Below are positions 1 through 5,602 of a stretch of DNA of 5,602 bases, in pieces. A program made the position numbers and the translations under genes. The notes beneath the pieces are model-generated. The model was not told the DNA's origin. It saw nothing but the letters and a program-made list of their open reading frames with translations, and made no database searches. Source of the stretch: an uncultured Streptomyces sp. (GTDB lineage Bacteria; Actinomycetota; Actinomycetes; Streptomycetales; Streptomycetaceae); the NCBI GenBank assembly GCA_946480485.1, contig CAMLJW010000359.1:1-5602 (forward strand). Direction: 5' to 3'. Position 1 is the first letter of the stretch. Each line of letters opens with the position of its first letter.

Positions 1-289
1 GCGGCCCGAGGTCCGCTTCCAGGCGGTGACCGTCCTGGTGGCGCAGCTCGAGTCTGCCGCTCCAGCTCAGCGCCGCGGCTGCGTGCCGCAGCGCAGCCGC
101 GGGCGGATCCCCCGCCAGCAGGAGGAACGCGGGACGGCCGATCACGTCGGAGGGCTCGTAACCGAGCAACCGCCCCGCCCCCGGGCTCCACGCCGTGACC
201 AGGCCGCGCGCGTCGACGGCGGCCACCGCGTCCGTCGCTTCGACGAGCCCCCCGCCCCCGTCCCGAGGGGTGTCATCGAACGGGTCCAT
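1..289 (-). CDS. PAS-domain signalling protein, N-terminal part (runs off left edge)
   Basis: Partial gene; 96 complete codons are visible from an ATG at 289-287. GAGGAGAG (302-295) lies 5 nt upstream and supports this start; a GTG two codons earlier (295-293) is possible but sits on the ribosome binding site. After a short Gly/Asp-rich leader, residues about 19-96 read as a PAS domain, with the pattern AVDARGLVTAWSPGAGRLLGY, then VIGR, then a WSGRLELRHQDGHR strand pair. The same landmarks (WS, LGW, VLGRR, WSG-LRHRDGHR) occur at residues 30-105 of the phosphatase encoded at 1516-3630, so the two are probably paralogous at this end. By analogy the missing part may carry GAF and PPM phosphatase domains, but a histidine kinase or other output domain cannot be excluded. 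It lies downstream of the ROK gene in the same direction, with no clear terminator or promoter between. PAS identity is fairly secure; the output function is inference. Confidence 0.8.
   Translation of the reverse strand, partial: MDPFDDTPRDGGGGLVEATDAVAAVDARGLVTAWSPGAGRLLGYEPSDVIGRPAFLLLAGDPPAAALRHAAAALSWSGRLELRHQDGHRLEADLGP
73..102. repeat. 11-bp perfect inverted repeat inside the PAS coding sequence
   Basis: CCGCGGCTGCG at 73-83 is the exact reverse complement of CGCAGCCGCGG at 92-102, separated by 8 nt. It could form a very stable GC-rich hairpin in DNA or mRNA about 190 nt after the PAS gene start. It encodes an Ala-rich stretch (AAALRHAAAAL), so codon use for alanine may be the whole explanation. 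Confidence 0.6.
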
Positions 290-294
290 CGTCA

Positions 295-302
295 CTCTCC
301 TC
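295..302 (-). promoter_or_regulatory. Ribosome binding site of the partial PAS gene
   Basis: The minus strand reads GAGGAGAG, 5 nt before the ATG at 289. It is the best Shine-Dalgarno match in the 132-bp gap and decides the chosen start. Confidence 0.65.
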
Positions 303-421
303 GCCGCGGGGCGCCGGCGACCATGCGCCTCGGACCAAACCGGTCGTCTCCGGAGCCCTGCACTTTCAAGCCTATTGCTCCGGTGGAGACACCGCTGGGG
401 GCCGCGGCAGCCGACGCTTCA

Positions 422-1336
422 TCACACTGCCTCGGTTGCGGACGGCGGGTGGGGAACGGTCAGGGCGGCACCCAGCGCCGAAGCCCAGAGGCCGAGGGAC
501 GCGGGCAGCAGGACCGGTTCGAAGGTCGAGCTCGGGCGCTCGGCCAGCGAGGCCCTGATCTCGTCCGCCATCCATGGGAGCACGGCGGACGCGATGTCGC
601 CGCCCACCACCGCGGCCTGGGTGGGAAAGGCGGCGGCCAGGCTGTTCAGAATGATGCCGACGGCGCGGCCGCTTTCGGCGAGCACGTCCAGGGCGACCTG
701 GTCGCCCTCCGCGGCGGCCTCGGCCACCGCCGTCACTCCGGACGGACTCCAACTGGCGCGGGCCCGGAAGCGGCGGACGATGGCCTGGCCGCTGGCAAAG
801 GTCTCTAGGCATCCCCGGCCGCCGCAGCCCGGGCAGGGAGTGCCACCGGGCTCCACGGTCAAGTGGCCGAACTCGCCGAGGCGGTCATCCGCACTCGCCA
901 GGATCTGCCCCCCGAGAGCGTAGGCACCGCCTACGCCACCCCTGTGCAGCATGAGGAAGAGCACGTTCTCCAGCCCTTTCGCCGCGCCCAGCACCAGCTC
1001 GCCGTGCCCGAACGCGCGGGCGTCATTGACTATTTCGGTCGGGCATCCGACCCGGTACGCCAGCTCGTCCCGCAGCGGGTAGCCGGCCCACGGGCCGACA
1101 AGGTTCATGCTGCCTACACCTACGACACCCGTCGTGCGGTTCAGGTCCCCGGGGACGGCTACGCCCAGCCGGTCGGCACGGTGTTCCCGGGCCGTCCGGG
1201 CCACCGCGTCGATCGCGTGCAGCAGCCCCGCGTCAGGAGTTCTGCCACGGCCCTTGGTCTCGATCGAGCCCCCGGCGATCAGCGCCCACCTCAATTCGTC
1301 GACACCCATCTCGACGCCGAGCGAGCGCTTCACCAC
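422..1336 (-). CDS. ROK-family protein (sugar kinase-like, ATP motif degenerate)
   Basis: The protein has 304 residues, the usual length for a stand-alone ROK protein without a helix-turn-helix domain. Start is GTG 1336, or the next codon GTG 1333. An AGGGAGA site (1347-1341) precedes both, and the ROK fold begins directly with KRSLGVEMG. Seen in sequence: the family's VNDARAF (catalytic-type Asp105), the E-x-G-H sugar-site motif at 155-158, and a zinc-type Cys cluster CPGCGGRGCLE (168-178) after His158. The cluster has C-x2-C where the family usually has C-x-C. The N-terminal phosphate motif, normally D-x-G-G-T-K/N, reads E-M-G-V-D-E (9-14), and the second, normally G-T-G-x-G-G-G, reads R-G-G-V-G-G-A (132-138). 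Family members phosphorylate hexoses or N-acetyl sugars, or act as sugar-responsive regulators. Sugar binding is plausible here; kinase activity is doubtful. Reading upstream of 1336 in the same frame stays open to 1528, but that stretch would cover the promoter region and the phosphatase start, so it was not included. Confidence 0.85.
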   Translation of the reverse strand: MVKRSLGVEMGVDELRWALIAGGSIETKGRGRTPDAGLLHAIDAVARTAREHRADRLGVAVPGDLNRTTGVVGVGSMNLVGPWAGYPLRDELAYRVGCPTEIVNDARAFGHGELVLGAAKGLENVLFLMLHRGGVGGAYALGGQILASADDRLGEFGHLTVEPGGTPCPGCGGRGCLETFASGQAIVRRFRARASWSPSGVTAVAEAAAEGDQVALDVLAESGRAVGIILNSLAAAFPTQAAVVGGDIASAVLPWMADEIRASLAERPSSTFEPVLLPASLGLWASALGAALTVPHPPSATEAV

Positions 1337-1422
1337 GGGCTCTCCCTTCTGCCCACGGGTCTGTGAGGGGTCGCGGACCGACCACCGAGGGCAAGGCGAG
1401 GCATCCAGAACTTCGGAGGCAT
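1330..1422 (-). CDS. Possible 30-residue leader ORF coupled to the ROK gene
   Basis: An ATG at 1422-1420 is preceded by GGAGG (1433-1429) at a 6-nt spacing, the best Shine-Dalgarno/start pair upstream of the ROK gene. The frame runs 30 codons (begins MPPKFWMPRLALGG, ends RRESPW) and stops at TGA 1332-1330. The stop overlaps the second candidate ROK start as GTGA, an arrangement typical of translational coupling. The peptide is Arg/Pro-rich, has no signal peptide or membrane segment, and I do not recognise it. About a quarter of its codons end in A or T, more than in neighbouring genes, so its value may lie in being translated rather than in its product. It could be a chance ORF. Confidence 0.35.
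   Translation of the reverse strand: MPPKFWMPRLALGGRSATPHRPVGRRESPW
1341..1347 (-). promoter_or_regulatory. Ribosome binding site of the ROK gene
   Basis: The minus strand reads AGGGAGA, placing its GGAG core 5 nt before GTG 1336 and 8 nt before GTG 1333. It supports a start here rather than at the upstream ATG 1453 or GTG positions, none of which has a well-spaced site. The sequence lies inside the possible leader ORF at 1422-1330. Confidence 0.55.
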
Positions 1423-1428
1423 ACAGCA

Positions 1429-1433
1429 CCTCC
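1429..1433 (-). promoter_or_regulatory. GGAGG Shine-Dalgarno of the leader ORF
   Basis: The minus strand reads GGAGG, 6 nt before ATG 1422. On the RNA this GGAGG could pair with CCTCC (1419-1415), which lies just after the ATG, forming a 5-bp stem with the start codon in its loop. That could gate translation of the leader. Confidence 0.4.
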
Positions 1434-1445
1434 AAGTCGAATATT

Positions 1446-1475
1446 TTTATCATTACCCTGCATATGAGCTGATAA
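1446..1475 (-). promoter_or_regulatory. Candidate mirrored promoter for the ROK gene or its leader ORF
   Basis: Read on the minus strand, TTATCA (1475-1470) and GATAAA (1451-1446) are 18 bp apart, the same layout as the plus-strand promoter. Each -10 box overlaps the other promoter's -35 box. Transcription would start near 1440, giving a leader of roughly 105 nt that contains the 30-codon ORF. The -10 box is weaker than on the plus strand. Confidence 0.35.
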
Positions 1476-1476
1476 T
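1447..1476 (+). promoter_or_regulatory. Candidate promoter for the PAS-GAF-PPM phosphatase gene
   Basis: TTATCA (1447-1452) as a -35 box and GATAAT (1471-1476) as a -10 box are separated by 18 bp, in the only AT-rich patch of the window. Transcription would begin near 1482-1484, giving a leader of about 33 nt before the GTG at 1516. The -10 box is good and the -35 box matches TTGACA at 4 of 6 positions. The sigma factor is unknown. Confidence 0.45.
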
Positions 1477-1490
1477 CGGGACTAAGCCCG
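1477..1490 (+). promoter_or_regulatory. Small inverted repeat at the predicted transcript start
   Basis: CGGG (1477-1480) and CCCG (1487-1490) flank a 6-nt loop directly after the -10 box of the plus-strand promoter. It could be half-sites of an operator or a small 5' hairpin. With only 4 bp per arm this is weak. Confidence 0.2.
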
Positions 1491-1500
1491 GAAGCCACAT

Positions 1501-1508
1501 GGAGGGAG
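1501..1508 (+). promoter_or_regulatory. Ribosome binding site of the phosphatase gene
   Basis: GGAGGGAG lies 7 nt before the GTG at 1516, an excellent match at normal spacing. It fixes the start of the phosphatase gene. Confidence 0.8.
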
Positions 1509-1515
1509 ACAGCGG

Positions 1516-3630
1516 GTGAGCTTTCCACCCCCTGCCCCCGGGGTATCAGCGCGCAGCCCGGGCCACTCCCGCGGCCTGCCCGAACCTCCGGACTTCGGGC
1601 CGGGCGCTGTGGTCGTCGTGCTGGACGCCACCGGCCACATCAGGCTGTGGAGCCGGTCGGTCGAGGACATGCTGGGCTGGACGGGCGCGTACGTTCTGGG
1701 CCGCCGTTTCGACCACCTGATGGACGTCGGCAGCGCAGCCCCGAAGAGTGCGGACGCCCTCTCAGCGTTGCTGAGCTCCGAGTGCTGGAGCGGCCCCCTG
1801 CCCCTGCGCCACCGCGACGGCCACCGCGTGCACGTCCACGTACAGGCGTCCCTCCTCGTCGACAGCGACGGCAGAGCGTTCGTCCACGCCTCGCTCACCC
1901 ATGCGAGCGGGCCGAACACCGGGCCGCCCGGCCTGGCTGCCCTGGAATCGCATTTCGACTCGTCTCCGCTGGGCGTCGCGATCTTCGACAACGACCTCAG
2001 GTGCGTCAGGGCGAACGAGGCCCTGGCCCTGCTCGACCGACGCCCACTCGTGAACCACCTGGGCCGCACCGCGGACGAGGTGATCGCCGAACCTGTCGGC
2101 CGCCGGCTCGCCGAGTTGCAGCGGCAGGTGCTCAGGACCGGTAAACCAGTCCTGGACATGACCTTGCCAGGGCCGGACGGGAACGGGTTCCGTTCCGTGT
2201 CCTGCAGCCGCCTGGAGGACACCGACCACAGGGTGATCGGCGTCGGCTGCACTGTCATGGACATCACCGAACGACGCCGGATCGCCAGGCAGAACGACAT
2301 CATCCGTGATCGTCTCTCCCTGCTCAACGATGTCGGCTCACGCCTCGCCGGCCTGCTCGACATCCCCAGCATCGCCGAGCGGCTGGCCGACACCGTGGTC
2401 CCCAGGTTCAGCGACTACGCCGGCGTCATCCTGCTCGAGTCCGTGGTCACCGAAGGCGAACTCCCCCGCCATCGGCCCACCCACCGCACCCCACTGATCC
2501 AGTCGGGTGTCGCCGCCAGACAGCACAAGCCCCTGGCCGAACGCATGTTGCGGGTCGGTCGGTCGATCGGCGTCGCGGAGCACTCGGCCGCCGGCGAGGC
2601 GCTCCGCACCGGACTCCCCCAACTCATCGACTCCCCCGAGAAGTTGCGGTCCGTCACCTACCCGGGCGACCCCAAGACCCGTGCCGCCCTGGAACTGGGC
2701 GTCCACTCGATGATGATGCTGCCGCTGCGCGTCGGCGACATCGTGCTGGGCCTGCTGATGGTCTACCGCGCCGAGGACAGCCAGCCGTTCGACCAGGACG
2801 ACCTGGCCTTCGCCATGAAGCTGGCCGACCGCGCCAGCACCTCACTGGACAACGCCCGGCTCTACGCACGCCAGCGCGAGGGCGCGCTCATGCTCCAGCG
2901 TGCCCTCATGCCCCAGCACGTACCCGAACCGCCCGGAGTGCACATCGCGTTCCGGTACGTGCCGGGTAGCACCGGCAACGAGGCCGGTGGCGACTGGTTC
3001 GACGTCACACAGCTCTCCGGGGGAGGGGTTGCGCTGGTCATCGGTGATGTCACCGGCCACGGACTGCGCGCCGCCGCCACGATGGGCGTGCTGCGTACCG
3101 CCGTACGCACCCTCTCCGTACTCGATCTCCCGCCGGCCAGGCTGCTGCAGCACATCGACACCATCGCCGCCGACCTGGCCCGCGACCCGGACGAGGCCCT
3201 CATGGCGACCTGCATGTACGTGGTCTACGACCCCGCGCGCAAGCGCTGCGTCATCGCGCGAGCGGGACATGTACCGCCGCTGATCATCGAGCCCGGGCCC
3301 ACCGCAGGGGGCGACCGCACGGTCCGGATCCTGGACGTGCCGTCCGGGGCCCCGCTCGGCGTCGGCGGTGTGGAGTTCGAGGAGGTGGAATTCGACGTGG
3401 CGGACGGCTCGGTGCTCGCTCTCTACACCGACGGCCTCATCGAGGCCCGCGGCGAGGACATCGGCAAGGGACTCGATCGCCTCTGCTCCCAACTGGCCCA
3501 GCCGCACGCCTCGCTGGAGGCGGCCTGCGACAGCGTGCTCGGCCTCCTCGAGCCGGGCCGTGAACGCGATGACGTGGCACTGCTCCTGGCCCAACTCGTC
3601 AGTCTCCCGGGCACGCCGGCACGTCCGTGA
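1516..3630 (+). CDS. PAS-PAS-GAF-PPM (SpoIIE-type) serine phosphatase
   Basis: A 704-residue, apparently cytoplasmic protein with no signal peptide or membrane segment. Start GTG 1516 has a strong ribosome binding site 7 nt upstream. Domains in order: a Pro-rich tail (1-27), PAS1 about 28-130, PAS2 about 143-252 ending in the usual DITERRR, GAF about 268-450, a helical linker with LMLQRALMPQ (458-467), and a PP2C/SpoIIE domain about 477-695. Expected phosphatase motifs are all present: GGDWFDV (Asp493, Asp496), GDVTGHG (Asp511), AGHVPPL (583-589), LYTDGLIEAR (Asp639) and ERDDVALL (Asp685/Asp686). It should be a Mn/Mg-dependent Ser/Thr phosphatase. Family members often dephosphorylate anti-sigma-factor antagonists in response to a signal bound by PAS or GAF. 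No C-terminal HATPase anti-sigma kinase domain is fused, and no antagonist gene is nearby, so the substrate is unknown. No heme- or flavin-binding residue could be assigned in the PAS domains. It is divergent from the ROK gene and shares its promoter region. Confidence 0.95.
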   Translation: MSFPPPAPGVSARSPGHSRGLPEPPDFGPGAVVVVLDATGHIRLWSRSVEDMLGWTGAYVLGRRFDHLMDVGSAAPKSADALSALLSSECWSGPLPLRHRDGHRVHVHVQASLLVDSDGRAFVHASLTHASGPNTGPPGLAALESHFDSSPLGVAIFDNDLRCVRANEALALLDRRPLVNHLGRTADEVIAEPVGRRLAELQRQVLRTGKPVLDMTLPGPDGNGFRSVSCSRLEDTDHRVIGVGCTVMDITERRRIARQNDIIRDRLSLLNDVGSRLAGLLDIPSIAERLADTVVPRFSDYAGVILLESVVTEGELPRHRPTHRTPLIQSGVAARQHKPLAERMLRVGRSIGVAEHSAAGEALRTGLPQLIDSPEKLRSVTYPGDPKTRAALELGVHSMMMLPLRVGDIVLGLLMVYRAEDSQPFDQDDLAFAMKLADRASTSLDNARLYARQREGALMLQRALMPQHVPEPPGVHIAFRYVPGSTGNEAGGDWFDVTQLSGGGVALVIGDVTGHGLRAAATMGVLRTAVRTLSVLDLPPARLLQHIDTIAADLARDPDEALMATCMYVVYDPARKRCVIARAGHVPPLIIEPGPTAGGDRTVRILDVPSGAPLGVGGVEFEEVEFDVADGSVLALYTDGLIEARGEDIGKGLDRLCSQLAQPHASLEAACDSVLGLLEPGRERDDVALLLAQLVSLPGTPARP

Positions 3631-3631
3631 A

Positions 3632-3644
3632 CGCCGAACCGGCG
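3632..3644 (+). terminator. Weak hairpin directly after the phosphatase gene
   Basis: CGCCG-AAC-CGGCG begins 2 nt after the stop codon. The stem is only 5 bp and no T-run follows, so it is at best part of a terminator. Confidence 0.2.
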
Positions 3645-3693
3645 AAGCCCTCGCATTCCGGGCACGGGGACAAACCGGTTCCCACGGAGCCAT

Positions 3694-3758
3694 CCTGCCG
3701 CTCCTGCTGGGTGTCGACATCGAGGACCTGGACTTCGCCGGCGGGTCGGCGCGGCAGG
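3694..3758. repeat. 8-bp inverted repeat in the convergent spacer
   Basis: CCTGCCGC (3694-3701) and GCGGCAGG (3751-3758) are exact reverse complements, 49 nt apart, with a smaller CGCCG/CGGCG pair (3736-3740, 3747-3751) in between that competes for one base. Lying between two converging genes, it could act as a bidirectional terminator. The long loop and lack of a T-run make this uncertain. Confidence 0.2.
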
Positions 3759-3776
3759 CGGGTCTGTAGCGCTGTG

Positions 3777-5540
3777 TCAGGGATTGGCCGGTACGACGCA
3801 GTCGTTCTGCGGTGGGTGTCCGCCGGGCCAGGCGATGCCCTCGAATATGAGTCTCTTCGAGCCGGGCTCCAGCCTCACGACGGACAGCGCCTTGTTGTAG
3901 GCGTTGCCCGCGTTGGTGAGGCAGATCCAGCCGCTGGCTCCCAGCACCCGCAACTCGGAGTTCAGCTTTCCGAGGTCCCTCCTGACGCGGTCGGTGGAGG
4001 GCACTTCCTGTTTGCTGATGTGTACCGCCCGCGCCAGTGCCCTGGAGGCGGTCAGTATCACGTCGTGCGTCACGATCGTCCGGCCGTCGTCGAGGTTCAC
4101 CGTGCCGATGCCTCCGGCCTGCGCCGCGATGTCCTGTTCCAGGGTTTCCATGGCGTCGTTGGGTTCGCTGAGATAGCGGGGCGGCTCGGCTTTCTTCCCG
4201 TCCTCCCGCTCCCGCCATCGGTCCATCTCGGCGTGCCACGCGTCGGGGTGCGCCGGAGCGGCGTACCGTACCGCCACCGACGGCTTGCCCGTCCCCGGAT
4301 CGCCTCGCAACAGGTCCTGTTCCCCGTCGTCCAGACGCTGGTCGAGCGTTGTCGCGTCGGAGCCTGTGATCACGGTGTACGACTTCTTGTCCCGGCAGTA
4401 GGTGCTGGCGAGCTTTTTGACGAACAGCTCCAAATGGAAGGCCCGGCCAGCGAAATACACGACGCGAGCGTTGGACCGGCAGATGTTGCCCGCGAAGTCC
4501 TCGAACTCGTTCGGGGTGACGCCCACCTCCTCCAGGCCTGGCGATTCGAACCGCATGTCCTGGACGCCGGCAGGCGATGCGGTGCCGTGGTCTGCGTCGT
4601 TCCTGGCCTCGGTGAATGCTTCCCGGAGGGAACGGTTGTAGTTGTCGTGTGGCCGGTAGTCGGCGACCAGAGCGGTCTCCGAGCCGGCCAGTTCCGGGTC
4701 GAACTCGAGCAGCGCCCTGGCCTGGTCCTCGCTGGTGGAGACGACCCGGGCAAGGCCGGGGTAGGGAACCTTGGTCTGCCCTTCGGGATTGGCGAAGTCG
4801 CCCGCGGTCACCAGACTGGCCACGGCGGGGATCTTCAGCGTGTTCGTCACATAACGCAGAGCCCTCTTTGTCCGGTCCAAGCTGAGGTTGAAGCCTGCGA
4901 TCACCCTCAGATTCGGTTCCCGCTCCACCAGCTGGTCCACCGTGTACTCCCAGTGTCCGTAGCCCCGTCCGGGATTCGCCAGGACGAGGCGTATGGGCGG
5001 CTTCACGGCGTCGGCTCCGTTCGCCCGCTCCTGGGCCAGGTAGGCACCCTGCACTTCGCTGAGAATCTGCCGCTGGACCGCGGGACTGTCCGACTCCATG
5101 GGGATCAGCAGCGCCACCGTCGCGTGCTTTCGTCCCGCGACCGCCTTGTTCTGCTCCTCGATACGGGCGAAAACCTCCCGCATACCCGCTACTTCAGGCA
5201 TGAACACGCCGGTGCCGTCGGAGACGCCCACGCACTCCCCGCTGTGGATCTCCAGTCCCTCGCCACAGCCGGGAGGACCATCGTTGCGGATGTACGGAAA
5301 GAGGAGGATCGCCCCGGCGAGCAGCGCCAGCGCCGTCACGGACGCGGTCACCGGCCCCAAGGTCCGCGACGGCTTTCTGCCGACCGTCGTACCCGGCGCC
5401 GATGCGGATACCGCGCCCGCCCTGACCCGGACCAGCCGGCTGGGCAGCGGCTTGTTGACACCCCGCCTTCGCACGTCCCCCACCCGTTCCCGTTCACGGA
5501 AGCGCGCCGGGATCCCGGTCTCCAGATCGGCCGGATCCAC
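3777..5540 (-). CDS. Single-pass membrane protein with extracellular type 1 binding-protein-like domain
   Basis: From GTG 5540 (GGCGGAG 6 nt upstream) the protein has 587 residues. Residues 1-60 are rich in Arg/Lys, one hydrophobic segment spans about 61-84, and the rest should be outside by the positive-inside rule. After the helix come GCGEG and ECVGVSDG (102-109), then alternating strands and helices from ATVALLIPM (140) onward that read like the receptor/branched-chain amino acid binding family: LVLANPG, RVIAGF, IPAVASLVTAGD, RVVSTSEDQARA, ETALVADY, ARVVYFAGR, THDVILTASRALARA, GASGWICL. There is no lipobox, so it is anchored by the helix, not a lipoprotein. No permease or ATPase gene is visible in the window. 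It resembles, from memory, a family of uncharacterised Streptomyces membrane proteins with a CVGVSDG-like motif; the ligand is unknown. The frame has no stop between 5540 and the right edge, so a longer cytoplasmic N-terminus is possible. Confidence 0.8.
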   Translation of the reverse strand: MDPADLETGIPARFRERERVGDVRRRGVNKPLPSRLVRVRAGAVSASAPGTTVGRKPSRTLGPVTASVTALALLAGAILLFPYIRNDGPPGCGEGLEIHSGECVGVSDGTGVFMPEVAGMREVFARIEEQNKAVAGRKHATVALLIPMESDSPAVQRQILSEVQGAYLAQERANGADAVKPPIRLVLANPGRGYGHWEYTVDQLVEREPNLRVIAGFNLSLDRTKRALRYVTNTLKIPAVASLVTAGDFANPEGQTKVPYPGLARVVSTSEDQARALLEFDPELAGSETALVADYRPHDNYNRSLREAFTEARNDADHGTASPAGVQDMRFESPGLEEVGVTPNEFEDFAGNICRSNARVVYFAGRAFHLELFVKKLASTYCRDKKSYTVITGSDATTLDQRLDDGEQDLLRGDPGTGKPSVAVRYAAPAHPDAWHAEMDRWREREDGKKAEPPRYLSEPNDAMETLEQDIAAQAGGIGTVNLDDGRTIVTHDVILTASRALARAVHISKQEVPSTDRVRRDLGKLNSELRVLGASGWICLTNAGNAYNKALSVVRLEPGSKRLIFEGIAWPGGHPPQNDCVVPANP

Positions 5541-5602
5541 GGCAGACTCCGCCGGCTCCGCTCCCCCGGCGACAGGTCGTGGGGCGATCGCTCGACGGCT
5601 TC

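Noticed and set aside
381..394. Hairpin CGGTG-GAGA-CACCG between the ROK gene and the PAS gene, as a terminator
   Set aside because: The stem is only 5 bp with no T-run on either strand, so it does not support separation of the two genes into different transcripts.
26..923. Plus-strand open frames across the left PAS gene and the ROK gene
   Set aside because: They are antisense to genes with clear domain motifs and have low-complexity Arg/Pro/Gly composition with no recognisable domain.
1499..1519. Six-codon ORF ATG 1499 to TGA 1517, overlapping the phosphatase GTG as GTGA
   Set aside because: Its ATG merges with the GGAGG of the phosphatase gene and it has only a weak ribosome binding site of its own; a chance product of the leader sequence is more likely.
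1337..1528. N-terminal extension of the ROK gene to 1528 or to ATG 1453
   Set aside because: It would cover the AT-rich promoter patch and, for 1528, the phosphatase start. Neither start has a well-spaced ribosome binding site, and the ROK fold begins only after GTG 1336/1333.
2970..2989. 7-bp inverted repeat CACCGGC/GCCGGTG
   Set aside because: It falls on the codons around the conserved GNEAGGDW phosphatase motif, so protein constraint explains it.
2842..4239. Long minus-strand open frame of 465 codons
   Set aside because: It is antisense to the phosphatase catalytic domain and also overlaps the binding-protein gene in another frame. Its Arg/Gly-rich composition is typical of mirror frames in high-GC DNA.
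4281..4304. GDPGTGKP, resembling a Walker A loop, in the binding-protein gene
   Set aside because: The final Ser/Thr is replaced by Pro, no Walker B partner is seen, and the segment lies in the predicted extracellular domain where ATP binding is not expected.

Overview
The window looks like chromosomal DNA from a high-GC actinomycete, most likely Streptomyces or a close relative. The evidence is strong G/C preference at third codon positions, GTG start codons, GGAGG-type ribosome binding sites, and a PAS-GAF-PPM phosphatase architecture typical of that group. No tRNA, rRNA, CRISPR array, transposase or integrase was seen.

Layout, left to right. (1) The 5' part of a minus-strand gene (1-289) encodes a PAS domain and runs off the left edge. 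(2) A minus-strand ROK-family gene (422-1336) lies 132 bp upstream of it in the same direction, so the two may be co-transcribed. (3) A divergent control region (1337-1515) holds a mirrored pair of candidate promoters. It also holds a possible 30-codon leader ORF with a perfect Shine-Dalgarno sequence, whose stop codon overlaps the ROK start. (4) A plus-strand gene (1516-3630) encodes a 704-residue PAS-PAS-GAF-PPM (SpoIIE-type) phosphatase with all expected catalytic motifs. (5) A 146-bp convergent spacer contains only weak hairpins. (6) A minus-strand gene (3777-5540) encodes a single-pass membrane protein with an extracellular type 1 periplasmic-binding-protein-like domain. Its reading frame is open to the right edge, so it may be longer.

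How the genes may work together. The two PAS proteins share a similar N-terminal layout, so the left one is probably also a signalling protein of the PAS-phosphatase class. Proteins of the SpoIIE/RsbU class usually dephosphorylate an anti-sigma-factor antagonist (partner switching). No antagonist or anti-sigma kinase gene is in the window, so the partner is unknown. The ROK protein keeps its sugar- and zinc-site motifs but has lost much of the usual ATP-phosphate motif, so it may be a sensor rather than a sugar kinase. The binding-protein-like gene converges on the phosphatase gene and is probably a separate unit.

The least ordinary region is 1330-1476, where the leader ORF and the mirrored promoters could link expression of the ROK and phosphatase genes. 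These are readings of the sequence only; nothing was searched or computed.
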